A stretch of DNA of 64,000 nt, taken from NCBI GenBank assembly GCA_949710005.1, contig OX453272.1, forward strand, positions 39,676,373-39,740,372, read 5' to 3'. A program made the position numbers and the translations under genes. The stretch is from Ricordea florida (taxonomy: Eukaryota > Cnidaria > Anthozoa > Corallimorpharia > Ricordeidae). Shown here one piece after another: positions 50,309 to 59,099 of this stretch (position 1 is the first letter of the stretch; every line of letters starts with the position of its first letter). The notes beneath the pieces were generated by a model, which made no database searches, was not told where the DNA came from, and saw only the letters and a list, made by a program, of their open reading frames with translations.

Positions 50309-50605
50309 ATGGAAGGTTTTACAGTAATACAACTGAAAGCCATCGCCAAAGAGCGGGGTATTAAAGGATATTCTGGAAAGCGTAAAGCAGAACTCATCGA
50401 AATTTTGTGTGATATAGACATCACCACACCAAACAACTTACCTGAAGAGATCTCAAACCAACCACAAACTACACCAATCCCTACATCAAGAAAAAATATT
50501 CCAAACAAACCACAAAGACTAATTATGGATGAAACGATACCTGATATTGATAAAACAAAAACTAATAAGTATTATTGTTATATTCCTAGACTTTCAATCA
50601 ACTAA
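50309..50605 (+). CDS. SAP-domain protein, likely 5' piece of a Polinton polymerase gene
   Basis: 98 residues from ATG 50309. A SAP/Rho-N-like helix-extension-helix DNA-binding motif opens it (TVIQLKAIAKERGIKGYSGK, then RKAELIEIL), closely resembling the SAP repeats that begin the polymerase of element 1. A Pro-rich linker follows and the frame stops. I infer it is the duplicated beginning of element 2's polymerase gene carried in the left TIR. It could also be an independent small gene. Confidence 0.55.
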   Translation: MEGFTVIQLKAIAKERGIKGYSGKRKAELIEILCDIDITTPNNLPEEISNQPQTTPIPTSRKNIPNKPQRLIMDETIPDIDKTKTNKYYCYIPRLSIN

Positions 50606-50658
50606 ACAGGGGCTATCATTGGTTGATTCCTGGTCACGTGGCCTTGACTAAAATCAAA

Positions 50659-50709
50659 TGTATCCCGATCGTGATACATCACGCAATGTACCCCGCTCGG
50701 GATACATTA
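50659..50709. repeat. Interrupted palindrome (GTATCCCGA/TCGGGATAC)
   Basis: ATGTATCCCGA and TCGGGATACAT are inverted copies around about 28 nt that include a further GTGATACATCAC. It lies between the SAP ORF stop and the recombinase ORF. Confidence 0.55.
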
Positions 50710-50796
50710 CAGCACGTGATCAAAGCATGGTGCAAAGTGGCGTGATTGAACGCGGGAATTTTAACTTTTGTGAATGAACGCAGCAAAACAAAAAGT

Positions 50797-52162
50797 ATGG
50801 AGTCTGAACCTGTAAGGAAACGATTCAAACAGCTCACAAATGAAGAGATACAGCAACTGGTTGAGGCCAAGGATTCCGAAAATACAAGGAGAGCGACTAA
50901 AAATGCCGTTGCTACTTTTCTAGCATTCTGTAATGAAGTTACGCCTGAAGAACCCGTGAAAAACACAGAGTCCCAGGAGAAAATGTCGAAGAACGAACTG
51001 AATGAACTTCTAACGAATTTCTGGCCGAATGCCCGGAAAAAGAATGGAGACAATTACAAAAAGACTACCTTGATGGGACTACGATTTGGTCTGCAAAGGC
51101 ACTTTCTACTGAAAAGAGATTTTGACATCGTTAATGACGGCGAGTTTTCCAAATCAAATCAAGTTTATGAGGCGGCAGTTGTCGAGTTAAAGCGGCAAGG
51201 ATTTGGCAGAGTTGATCATCACAGGCCGATATCAAAGGAAGATCTAGAAAAAATTCAGTCTTGCTACAATCCATCCTCTCCAGATCCTAAATCCCTCCAG
51301 CAAGTGGTTTGGTTTAATCTCATGTTCCACCTAATTCGCCGCGGGAGAGAAAATCTCCGTCTTCTTACAAAACAGACGTTTGCCGTGCAGGCTGATGCAA
51401 CTGGTAAGAAGTACGTATATCAAGCACTTGATGAACTGGACAAAAATCACAGGGGAAAGGATCAACCAGATGATTCTCCAGGTGAAGGCCGCATGTATGA
51501 AAGAGCGAATAGTACGTACTGTCCAGTTAAAACTTTTGAACTGTATTTATCAAAGCTTAATCCTAGTTTGTCGTGTTTGTGGCAAAGGCCGAAGGTGCGT
51601 GAAAGTTTTAGCGAAAGTGAGGAAGTTTGGTATTGTAATGCTCCTCTCGGAAAAAATACGCTAGCTACGTTAATGAGTTCCATTTCAAAGTTTTAGCGAA
51701 AGTGAGGAAGTTTGGTATTGTAATGCTCCTCTCGGAAAAAATACGCTAGCTACGTTAATGAGTTCCATTTCAAAGGAAATACAATTGTCTTATCAGTACA
51801 CCAATCATTGTATTAGGGCAACTGCCGTATCGTTATTAGACGAGTGTAATTTTGAAGCCCGCCATATAATGCGTGTTTCTGGCCACAAGTCTGAGAGCAG
51901 CATTCGCTCTTATTCAAGGCGCCTTTCTGAGGTTAAACAAACGGAAATTTCCCATTCACTCAGTACTGCATGTTTTGAAAGTTTAGAGAGGCAAGAGCAA
52001 ACTGCAGAGGCAGATTGTCCTCTAGTCGGAAACACAGTGCCAAGATCACCCATCACGATACAAAATTTCGCATCGCAAAGCCAGGAAACGGTTAACTTTA
52101 ACGCAGGTGCATTTTCAGGAGCAACTGTTACTATAAACTTTTATCAAGGTAATTCCAAGTGA
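50797..52162 (+). pseudogene. Crypton-like tyrosine recombinase, broken by an 85-bp duplication
   Basis: A tyrosine recombinase of the Crypton/DUF3504 (KCTD1- and ZMYM-like) kind. The N-terminal helical core-binding region has KQLTNEEIQQLVEAK, and the catalytic half has FHLIRRGRENLR (first Arg). Beyond the break come HCIRATA (His and second Arg), SGHKSESS and IRSYSR (candidate nucleophile Tyr). Bases 51606-51690 are repeated exactly at 51691-51775. The 85-bp insert shifts frame and gives TAG at 51694-51696. Without that duplication the frame would be continuous. It lies inside, or at the edge of, element 2. Confidence 0.8.
51606..51775. repeat. Exact 85-bp tandem duplication
   Basis: 51606-51690 and 51691-51775 are identical, starting TTTTAGCGAAAGTGAGG and ending CCATTTCAAAG. 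Identity implies a very recent event or an assembly artefact. Confidence 0.95.
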
Positions 52163-52483
52163 TTCTCTTTGAGCTTATCTCAATATTGAGCTTTTAAGTC
52201 CAGAAACTACTTGTTCATATACTTTGTGCTAAGTAATTCATTTGAATTAAATGTGCCCTTTGAAGTACTGACATTGTTTTCATTCGTTCTTTACTCCTTT
52301 GTCACTGTTGAAGTAAAAGTCTAGGAATATAACAAAACACTTAATGTCAGTTCCCGAGGGAAACAGTTAGTTTTGTTTTCCCTCGAGTCCTGATGTTTCC
52401 CTCGACTTCGTCTCGGGAAACATCAGGACTCTCGGGAAAACAAAACCAACTGTTTCCCTCGGGAACTGACATTAAGTGTATAT
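52163..52483. other. Spacer with palindromic MITE
   Basis: Between the recombinase stop and the Cys-rich gene fragment. It is nearly half occupied by the MITE 52337-52479, with nothing else recognised. Confidence 0.6.
52337..52479. mobile_element. 143-bp palindromic MITE
   Basis: Arms of about 65 bp begin ACACTTAATGTCAGTTCCCG and end in the exact inverse, with TCCCTCGAG and CTCGGGAAA repeated internally. It ends 5 bp before the first codon of the truncated Cys-rich gene, so it probably removed or displaced its 5' end. Confidence 0.8.
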
Positions 52484-52705
52484 TGTATTCATGGAAAACA
52501 AAGATGGTTTTGTAAGGATTGTGGAGGGTCTCAAATATGTGAACACAACAAACAGAAGGCATTATGTAAAAAGTGTGGAGGATCTCAAATATGTATTCAT
52601 AGAAAAAGAAAGGATTACTGTAAAGAGTGTGTAGGATCTCAAATATGTATTCATAGAAAGATTAAATATATCTGTAAAAAATGTCACACAAAACAAGAGA
52701 AATAA
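52484..52705 (+). pseudogene. Cys-rich tandem zinc-repeat protein, 5'-truncated
   Basis: 73 open codons with four repeats of the C-x-H/C-x2-C kind, such as CIHGKQRWFCKDCGG and CIHRKRKDYCKECVG, related to the gene at 36275-36508. No start codon lies in frame, because the sequence just upstream is the MITE. The repeat units share GSQIC, indicating recent internal duplication of about 54 bp. Confidence 0.7.
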
Positions 52706-52716
52706 AAAAAACAATA

Positions 52717-52748
52717 TGTTATATAACGCAAGTCAGTGTTACATAACA
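52717..52748. terminator. Stem-loop between convergent genes of element 2
   Basis: TGTTATATAACGC pairs with GTGTTACATAACA (two mismatches). It sits 12 nt after the Cys-rich stop, between convergent genes, as does the hairpin at 36225-36249 in element 1, and shares the GTTAC core. Confidence 0.5.
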
Positions 52749-52919
52749 AAATTTTACGTAATAACATTCCTGAGCGACGTTAGAAACCGCCCTTTTAAAA
52801 GTGAACTTCAAATCTACTTTCCAACTTGCTTGTTGCTATGTCGTAAAAGTATGTAATCTATTGTTCTACACGTGCGTAATAATTTACACACAATCATAAT
52901 CACGTGAAATAATCATGAA

Positions 52920-54470
52920 CTACCGAAATAGATACCACGCTAATCCACCAGCTACAACCATAAATGTTAATATATTCTTTTCATGTTGTGTTGAGTCTAT
53001 ATTATTTTCATGTTTCGTTGAGTATGTTTGCGTTGAGTCTGTTTTCATTGGTGTTTTTGGTTTCGTTTCAGTTCTATGCGGTAACTTTACCTTTGAAGAT
53101 CCTAAGTTATGATTTATTCCAACCTGTTTTGCTTCAGTGTTTAGGGAATTATTCACTCCAAAATTCATATCAATACTAGCTTTCATAAGTTTATTATTAA
53201 AACCAGTCACGCTCTCTGTATTGATTATCATATTACTAGGCATTAACCATACACCAGGAGCAATAGCTAAATCAAGCCGTAATTTCGCTTCCTGTACAGC
53301 TAATTGATAATTTTGGATAGAACTAGAAATGTCATTCTCAATCACACTATTCTCAAATAAATGTATGAATTCTTGTTGAGTCTCGATCGCTACCCCACCA
53401 TTACCATAAATCGAGTTTCTAGTGTTGACTTGCGCTCCTAATATACAGTAAACAAAGGCTTCAACAGATCGATTCAATCTACCAAGTCCAGCTTTAGTGA
53501 GACCATGACCACTTGTTGGGATAAACCATGCATATTTGAAATCAGCAAAATCGTCATTACGGATGAATGAGATGAGATTACCTTTTTCTTTCTTACCTCC
53601 CTCATCAGAAAATTTACCACCTTCACCAGGCCACTGATCAGCTTCAACATCATAATTCCTTACAATATGAACATTTTGATTTCCTCCACCTCTTCCATTG
53701 TATCCAGCACCATAATCAATAAATATATCACTCAATCCTCCGTTTCTACCACTTTTCCATCTAAAATCAGAATTATTACCAATTCCAAATTCAGCACACA
53801 ATCGTTGATATGCAACTTTGTTGTAAGGGTTGTTGTTTATTACAAAAGGTTTATCCTCAGGTAAGGGAAGACTCAATTCATATAATATCCGCCTTATAGT
53901 GAAATATACATGAAACTTGATAAAGCTACTCACTACTTTAGGATAGTTTAGACTCTCGAAAGGACTTATACCACAACCAGAGGTCGCACACCAAACTGCA
54001 AAGTTAAGTTGTTGAGGCCAATAATTCATATCGGGTGCGTTCAACCATTTTCTACTCTGTTTACCAAATTTGAAAGTTACAACTTGGGATGTAAATATGT
54101 TTCTCATCTTTGCTGTGAATTTCTTAGTATTAGATACGTATATATCCAGTGAGGTTAGCATTTTTGTAATATTACTTGTAAAGTCATCAAAATCAATTGC
54201 AGGTATTGGATAAGATCGATTGGTTATAGTTAAACTCTTTGGGAATGAACTCAATGCATCATCATTTAATCCTAAATCTTTCCATAAAAGTCTTTTCAAA
54301 CGGGGTGACAGGTCATCAGTCCATGTTTTTCCAGTGGGATCATCATGAGACATGATTGTTGTTCCATTGAATCTCCACTTAATGTAACCACCATACGGAT
54401 CAGCCACAACTTCGAATTTACCTGTATCAGCATTTGGATATCTATTTCTAAAATCATTAAATAAGCCCAT
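52920..54470 (-). CDS. Large conserved Polinton protein, element 2 copy
   Basis: Relative of the 515-residue gene at 34251-35798, intact. I prefer the start at 54470 (MGLFNDFRNRYP), which aligns with the element 1 start and leaves TTTAAA 30-35 nt upstream. A further Met lies at 54488. The N-terminal domain, the RKWLNAPDMNYWPQ and CATSGCGISPFES blocks, a Gly-rich stretch and a C-terminal membrane helix are all kept. The tail is divergent and repeats Thr/Glu/His residues. The function is unknown. Confidence 0.85.
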   Translation of the reverse strand: MGLFNDFRNRYPNADTGKFEVVADPYGGYIKWRFNGTTIMSHDDPTGKTWTDDLSPRLKRLLWKDLGLNDDALSSFPKSLTITNRSYPIPAIDFDDFTSNITKMLTSLDIYVSNTKKFTAKMRNIFTSQVVTFKFGKQSRKWLNAPDMNYWPQQLNFAVWCATSGCGISPFESLNYPKVVSSFIKFHVYFTIRRILYELSLPLPEDKPFVINNNPYNKVAYQRLCAEFGIGNNSDFRWKSGRNGGLSDIFIDYGAGYNGRGGGNQNVHIVRNYDVEADQWPGEGGKFSDEGGKKEKGNLISFIRNDDFADFKYAWFIPTSGHGLTKAGLGRLNRSVEAFVYCILGAQVNTRNSIYGNGGVAIETQQEFIHLFENSVIENDISSSIQNYQLAVQEAKLRLDLAIAPGVWLMPSNMIINTESVTGFNNKLMKASIDMNFGVNNSLNTEAKQVGINHNLGSSKVKLPHRTETKPKTPMKTDSTQTYSTKHENNIDSTQHEKNILTFMVVAGGLAWYLFR

Positions 54471-54499
54471 CTTATTATTTATGTTCATAACAGGATTCT

Positions 54500-54505
54500 T
54501 TTAAA
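54500..54505 (-). promoter_or_regulatory. TTTAAA start-proximal motif
   Basis: The sense strand reads GATTTAAAAGAATCC. The first T is 35 nt before ATG 54470. Confidence 0.5.
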
Positions 54506-54546
54506 TCAACACCGTTCTTTTCTAATATTAAGCTCAAATGAAAATT

Positions 54547-55143
54547 TTAATGTGCGGGAACGGTTAGCTCCTTTAATATGTCTGCACGAACCTCTCTCCT
54601 TATCTGAGACATATTTAAGTTTTTTTCAGTATCTCTAAGAAATTTTTGACGGATTTCGAGTTTTAGTTTTTCAAACTTTTCTAACTCTGCTAAAATTATG
54701 GAAAATTCTTGTTCGGAGATGGTGTTATCTTTCAGTGCCTTTGAAACCAAGTCGTTAATGGTGTTTACTTTTGCTTTTGCTAGAGAAACAGTCTTTTCAT
54801 GTTTACTAACTTTTTGTGAAAGTCGTTTAGAAGCCGCACCGAATCCGACCGAAATACCACCACAAATACCACCAACCGTTCCTAATGGGATACCAACAAC
54901 AGCACCAAAACCAGTAAGGGAGGTTCCTAGTCCACTTGCAGATAGTATAACTGAAAACACCCCACTACCAACACTGATTTTAGTAAATATTCCTCTTGCT
55001 CTATTGTATTTTTTCCTAACATCCTCATAATGTTTAATTTCCTTCTCAAGATTTTGTAGTACTTCGCATGACTTTTGTAGTCTGAAATTAAGTGGGTCTA
55101 CATTCATAGGAACTTTTGGATAAATTCTATTGTAGTCTTCCAT
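54547..55143 (-). CDS. Conserved membrane-hairpin/coiled-coil protein, element 2 copy
   Basis: 198 residues, relative of 33050-33667: NRIYPKVP start, coiled coil, two Gly-rich hydrophobic helices (about 60-105), then the conserved KVNTINDLVSKALKDNTISE coiled coil. Intact. Confidence 0.8.
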   Translation of the reverse strand: MEDYNRIYPKVPMNVDPLNFRLQKSCEVLQNLEKEIKHYEDVRKKYNRARGIFTKISVGSGVFSVILSASGLGTSLTGFGAVVGIPLGTVGGICGGISVGFGAASKRLSQKVSKHEKTVSLAKAKVNTINDLVSKALKDNTISEQEFSIILAELEKFEKLKLEIRQKFLRDTEKNLNMSQIRREVRADILKELTVPAH

Positions 55144-55169
55144 GTTTTTTTACTGATCAACAGGAAACC

Positions 55170-55175
55170 TTTAAA
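55170..55175 (-). promoter_or_regulatory. TTTAAA start-proximal motif
   Basis: Sense ATTTAAAGGTTTCC. The first T is 32 nt before the ATG at 55143. Confidence 0.5.
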
Positions 55176-55558
55176 TTAATTCGTATAGGTTGGTTATTTG
55201 TTAAGTTAGGCTTTTTTCCATCTTTATCTAAAATCCACAAAGTAAAGTAGTTGACTGGATTTTTGTTTTTTTGAACTTTTAAACAAGTATGTTTTTCATA
55301 TGGTGGAATGACAGCTAGTACTTGTGAGGGTTTAAGTTCTAAATTTTCACCTATGGTTTTAAAACAATTAGAATATGAAGACTTTGACTATATTAGATCA
55401 CACATTAAGTATAAAGGATTATTATAGTTTACTTGATGAATGTAACCAAATTGTAATTGTATCTCTTTTACATTGGTTAAGGGTGGATCTAGGTAAATTC
55501 TTGTTTCAGTAGTTAGCATAGTGATAGATAGAAATATTGTATCATTCATTATTTTTTT
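55175..55558 (-). pseudogene. Relic of the penton-like gene
   Basis: On the minus strand the start region keeps ETRIYLDPPLTNVKEIQL, matching the beginning of the 32386-33018 protein, and the end keeps NPVNYFTLWILDKDGKK, matching its C-terminus. The middle is deleted and a TAG interrupts the frame near 55395. Element 2 therefore probably cannot make its own penton-like protein. Confidence 0.75.
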
Positions 55559-55563
55559 TTTAC

Positions 55564-56751
55564 TTATCTCCTCTTCTTTTTAAATTGTTCCACAAAATAT
55601 AGAACCACAGCCACTATCAACAGCCAAGCATTCTTACCTAAAAATCCAATAACCTCACCTGCTGTTTTGAATAGAAAGCTTACGATAGCTCCAACCATTC
55701 CAGGTAATATTTCACCAAGTTTCTTACCAATCGTTTTCAAACCATTACCAACACCTTTACCTAATTTGGTTAGACCTTTGGAAAGATTAGAAATGATAAC
55801 ACCAATTACCACACCTACAGCACTCACAACGGCAAAGACTGTAAAACCGTACTTTTTGAAGATAGCTTTAACACGATCACGAAGAGGCATCTTTTTAAAT
55901 ATTTCATCATTTTGTCTCTCTAGATCGTTTATTTGTTCTTGATTGGAAATTATATTCTTTCTCGATAGTTCTTCAAATTCATTAACCCTGGATTTTAAAA
56001 GATCTCTACTTTGTTCCACCTTTGTTAAATTGGATAGTCCCTTCTTATACTTATCGATTTCATCTTTGTATTGATTTAATTCAACTTTAAGTTTATCAAC
56101 CTCTGTTTTAACTTCTATCTTCTGTTTAACAGCTAAATCCAAATAGCTTTCAATTTCCGCGATTCTGGTTTGATGTTGCTCGATTATTCTACGCTTCTCT
56201 TTATCATTAACAATATAACGTTGTATCTCCAAATCATTTGTTTCCACTACTGATCTTAACCCATTTAATGCGTTGCGTAAATCCTTAATTTCTTCATTTT
56301 TTTCATTCAAATTATCAATTAGTTTATTATTATTCATAATAAGACTCTGAGAATCCACGCCAATTGCTCTCTTGATTGTCATAGGAAGTTTGTCATAATC
56401 TACCAAATCTCCTTTGGAGCTAATAAGTAAATGTTCCTTATTGTTAGATTGATCAGTCAATTTAACCCATACCCCTCCCTCATCATCGATTCTTGCACTG
56501 AATGGTGAATCTAGTGGTTTGAAATTGTAGAACTTCTCTTCTATCTTTTTTAAAGCTAGAGACCTATTGTCTTCTTTACTTTCATTAATAAGTGGTGTTT
56601 CTTCATCATCATCATCATCATCATTTGGATGAGTGGTTGATGTAAGTGTGTCTAAAGGAGTTCCATAATTTGTTGTATCACCATAATAATCACTTAGATC
56701 GGTTGATTCATCAAAAGGATTTTCTTTAGGTATATCTCCACCTTCTTCCAT
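55564..56751 (-). CDS. Coiled-coil and membrane-active Polinton protein, element 2 copy
   Basis: 395 residues, relative of 31232-32194. The acidic N-terminus and the C-terminal region (PLRDRVKAIFKKYGFTVFAV, LTKLGKGVGNGLKTIGKKLG, membrane helices, KKKRR end) are conserved. The coiled coil (about 140-275) is roughly 75 residues longer than in element 1. Intact. Confidence 0.8.
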   Translation of the reverse strand: MEEGGDIPKENPFDESTDLSDYYGDTTNYGTPLDTLTSTTHPNDDDDDDEETPLINESKEDNRSLALKKIEEKFYNFKPLDSPFSARIDDEGGVWVKLTDQSNNKEHLLISSKGDLVDYDKLPMTIKRAIGVDSQSLIMNNNKLIDNLNEKNEEIKDLRNALNGLRSVVETNDLEIQRYIVNDKEKRRIIEQHQTRIAEIESYLDLAVKQKIEVKTEVDKLKVELNQYKDEIDKYKKGLSNLTKVEQSRDLLKSRVNEFEELSRKNIISNQEQINDLERQNDEIFKKMPLRDRVKAIFKKYGFTVFAVVSAVGVVIGVIISNLSKGLTKLGKGVGNGLKTIGKKLGEILPGMVGAIVSFLFKTAGEVIGFLGKNAWLLIVAVVLYFVEQFKKKRR

Positions 56752-56780
56752 GATTTTTTTTTACTCATCAGTAAGAAATC

Positions 56781-56786
56781 TTTAAA
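56781..56786 (-). promoter_or_regulatory. TTTAAA start-proximal motif
   Basis: Sense GTTTAAAGATTTC. The first T is 35 nt before the ATG at 56751. Confidence 0.5.
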
Positions 56787-56804
56787 CTGATCACACAATT
56801 AACT

Positions 56805-57197
56805 CTAAAAGAATTTACTAACAATATAACCCAATGCCAGCATACCACCACCCACATATACCATCTCCCCCATCTTTTGATTGTCACTAGGTCTATAATA
56901 ATCAGAGAATTTTGGTTCATGTGTCTGACTATAAAATTTAAAAGCTTCATCGGTATTCGAAATATTTTTTGAAGCCTGATATTTAGCATCCTTCTGTTTA
57001 GAGTACCAATCAATTAGATTCTGTCTATTTTCCTGATATGTAGCATAATCTTTTTGATATTTTTCAATTGCCTTATCGTGTCTTATTCGCTCTGTATCTG
57101 TTTTATCACCTGAGAGATATTTTGCAAGATATGAACCACCAACGAAGGTAGTAGCATTCAAAATAGCTCCACCAACCATCATTGCTATTGTTGCCAT
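56805..57197 (-). CDS. Conserved membrane protein, element 2 copy
   Basis: 130 residues, relative of 30525-30932: hydrophobic start with MMVGGAILNATTFVGGSYLA, charged helix KAIEKYQKDYATYQENR, PKFSDYYRP and a C-terminal membrane segment. The RPB6-like gene that follows it in element 1 is missing here. Confidence 0.8.
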   Translation of the reverse strand: MATIAMMVGGAILNATTFVGGSYLAKYLSGDKTDTERIRHDKAIEKYQKDYATYQENRQNLIDWYSKQKDAKYQASKNISNTDEAFKFYSQTHEPKFSDYYRPSDNQKMGEMVYVGGGMLALGYIVSKFF

Positions 57198-57203
57198 AAA
57201 TCT

Positions 57204-57422
57204 TTAATTTGGTAAAATCTTTTGATCCTCTAAATATGTTTTTAGGTACATACTACCGGATAGGACAGCAACCCATTTAGCATAGTTTGTAATACTTGAG
57301 GATGGATCGTTCATAAATGATTCCTTCATAGCCTTTTTAGCTACATATCCAACTCCAGCTGCTAATCCGATAAGGACTGCTGAATCAGTAACAGTTTTAA
57401 CAAGTTTATTATCAGTTGACAT
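57204..57422 (-). CDS. Conserved small membrane protein, element 2 copy
   Basis: 72 residues, relative of 29668-29889: NKLVKTVTDSAVLIGL, KKAMKESFMNDPSS, YLEDQKILPN. Intact. Confidence 0.8.
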   Translation of the reverse strand: MSTDNKLVKTVTDSAVLIGLAAGVGYVAKKAMKESFMNDPSSSITNYAKWVAVLSGSMYLKTYLEDQKILPN

Positions 57423-57448
57423 AATTTTTATTGATGATATAGAAAACC

Positions 57449-57454
57449 TTTAAA
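57449..57454 (-). promoter_or_regulatory. TTTAAA start-proximal motif
   Basis: Sense GTTTAAAGGTTTTC. The first T is 32 nt before the ATG at 57422. Confidence 0.5.
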
Positions 57455-57463
57455 CTACTTTCC

Positions 57464-57877
57464 TCATAGCATTCCTATTTTCGGAGTTGGTTGGATAGTG
57501 GTATGTGTGGGTGGTGGTTGAGTAAGAATATTTGAGGGTAATGGTTGGGTTTGTGGTTTTCTGTTTTTGTAGTACCTCATAAACATGTCAACTGCAGTAA
57601 ACCCTATTCCAACAATAGATAACACAGTAGTAAAAGATAACTCTGGAATCCATGGTTTTGTGTTTTCTTCTTCTTCATTGGAATTTTCTTCCTGTTTGGT
57701 CTCCGCTTGTTCCTTTTCACGTTTCATTTCCCTAGCTAAAGCTTCTTTAGCTTTTTTATTATATTCCGCTAGTTTCTTACCAGCAGCAACCTTTTTAGGA
57801 TCTTTCTCTTTCTTTTTAGGATCTTTCTTTTCAGGTATAGGATCCATTGTAATTTGTTCAACAACTTGATCAGACAT
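57464..57877 (-). CDS. Charged coiled-coil and membrane protein, element 2 copy
   Basis: 137 residues, relative of 29224-29661: Lys/Glu-rich helix, conserved AAGKKLAEYNKKAKEAL, one membrane span (FTTVLSIVGIGFTAVDMF) and a Pro/Thr/Gln-rich tail. Its start supports the Met chosen for element 1. Confidence 0.78.
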   Translation of the reverse strand: MSDQVVEQITMDPIPEKKDPKKKEKDPKKVAAGKKLAEYNKKAKEALAREMKREKEQAETKQEENSNEEEENTKPWIPELSFTTVLSIVGIGFTAVDMFMRYYKNRKPQTQPLPSNILTQPPPTHTTIQPTPKIGML

Positions 57878-57906
57878 TATTATTTTATTTCACAAAGTAA
57901 AGAATC

Positions 57907-57912
57907 TTTAAA
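57907..57912 (-). promoter_or_regulatory. TTTAAA start-proximal motif
   Basis: Sense GATTTAAAGATTC. The first T is 35 nt before the ATG at 57877. Confidence 0.5.
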
Positions 57913-58434
57913 TCAGTTGTGCTCAGTAGTCTGTTCAGTTTTGTTGGAATCATCAGTATTTGTTCTTGAAACTTCTTGTATTTTGTTGATTTTAATGTGT
58001 TTTGCAACCTGGAATAGTCCGCTGGCAAGTGCTACCAATCTTCCACCTTTTAATGCTAAGAGACCTACAAAGTTTGTCAGTTCACGATTAACCAACTCAT
58101 CATTCTTCAAATCTTTACAAAGCGCATCAATGTCATCTACAGGAACCATGTAAGAAATGGCATGAGAAACTAATTGAAGAGATGAATCTACTAATCCACC
58201 ACTAATTTTCTTACCTAATATTGTCTGGTATCGATTATAATATTTTTCAACATCTTTTACCGTTAGTTTCTGTATATCACCTAGACTCATATCAACACCT
58301 AAATATTCCTTTGTAGTTCCAAGAGATGCGAGAATAGCTAGCGATTCTTGTTTTATTTCAATATCATCATTATCTTTAGTATCATCATCTTTTACCTCTG
58401 GCTGTTCTTCAATAAAATCTTCAACGCTTGTCAT
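57913..58434 (-). CDS. ATPase-linked conserved protein, element 2 copy
   Basis: 173 residues, relative of 27367-27906: acidic start, ILASLGTTKEYLGVDMSLGD, VEKYYNRYQ and a hydrophobic stretch at about 125-150. Function unknown, always next to the packaging ATPase. Confidence 0.78.
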   Translation of the reverse strand: MTSVEDFIEEQPEVKDDDTKDNDDIEIKQESLAILASLGTTKEYLGVDMSLGDIQKLTVKDVEKYYNRYQTILGKKISGGLVDSSLQLVSHAISYMVPVDDIDALCKDLKNDELVNRELTNFVGLLALKGGRLVALASGLFQVAKHIKINKIQEVSRTNTDDSNKTEQTTEHN

Positions 58435-58464
58435 CTTGCAATTTTTTAATAATAAATAGATTCT

Positions 58465-58470
58465 TTTAAA
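58465..58470 (-). promoter_or_regulatory. TTTAAA start-proximal motif
   Basis: Sense GATTTAAAAGAATC. The first T is 36 nt before the ATG at 58434. It overlaps the stop region of the ATPase gene. Confidence 0.5.
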
Positions 58471-59092
58471 TCACTGCGGGAATCTCTAAATAACATTGAA
58501 ATGGATAACGTAAACATAAACAGAGTCTAGAATATTTTTCAGTTTTCAGGAGTTGTACAAACTTTTTACTAGTTTCAGAGTCTAAATCACCTCCATAATC
58601 TTCGAAAAGCATCTTCATACCTTTCTGTGATGGATTATGGAATGTAACAACACATGCTACATTTTCACGGAATGGTTTTGCTATGGATGTTAATTGTTGT
58701 GTTAATACCCACACTGATAATCCATGATGTCTTCCAGAGAATGCTAGATCTATAAACTTGTTCGATCGTTTCTTTAGATCATTCGAAACAGCACAGTCGT
58801 CTAAAATTATTAGTGTATTAGTACCAGAGAACAAAGTTTGACAATAAGTTAACAATTCGTTAATCTCATCGCTGTTACTAGCATCCGGTGATAATACAAA
58901 GAAACGTTTATCTCTGTTAGCAAATTTATGATAGGTTTTATTTTTAGCATAAGTTGGGCAAATTAGAACAATGTATTCAAAAACTTTTCGAAATGGTCCT
59001 CGAAGCTGATCTATTATATACTTTGTCTTTCCACAATTTGTTGGTCCAGTTATAATACAATGAAAAGGAACTTTATCTCGTAATTCTTCCAT
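58466..59092 (-). CDS. ATP: Genome-packaging ATPase, element 2 copy
   Basis: 208 residues. Walker A GPTNCGKT (16-23), Walker B LIILDD and SVWVLTQQLTS are all present. Close relative of 26732-27364, without breaks. A near-match to the start-proximal motif (TTTGAA at 59122-59127) lies about 35 nt upstream. Confidence 0.92.
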   Translation of the reverse strand: MEELRDKVPFHCIITGPTNCGKTKYIIDQLRGPFRKVFEYIVLICPTYAKNKTYHKFANRDKRFFVLSPDASNSDEINELLTYCQTLFSGTNTLIILDDCAVSNDLKKRSNKFIDLAFSGRHHGLSVWVLTQQLTSIAKPFRENVACVVTFHNPSQKGMKMLFEDYGGDLDSETSKKFVQLLKTEKYSRLCLCLRYPFQCYLEIPAVI

Positions 59093-59099
59093 CTTTTAA

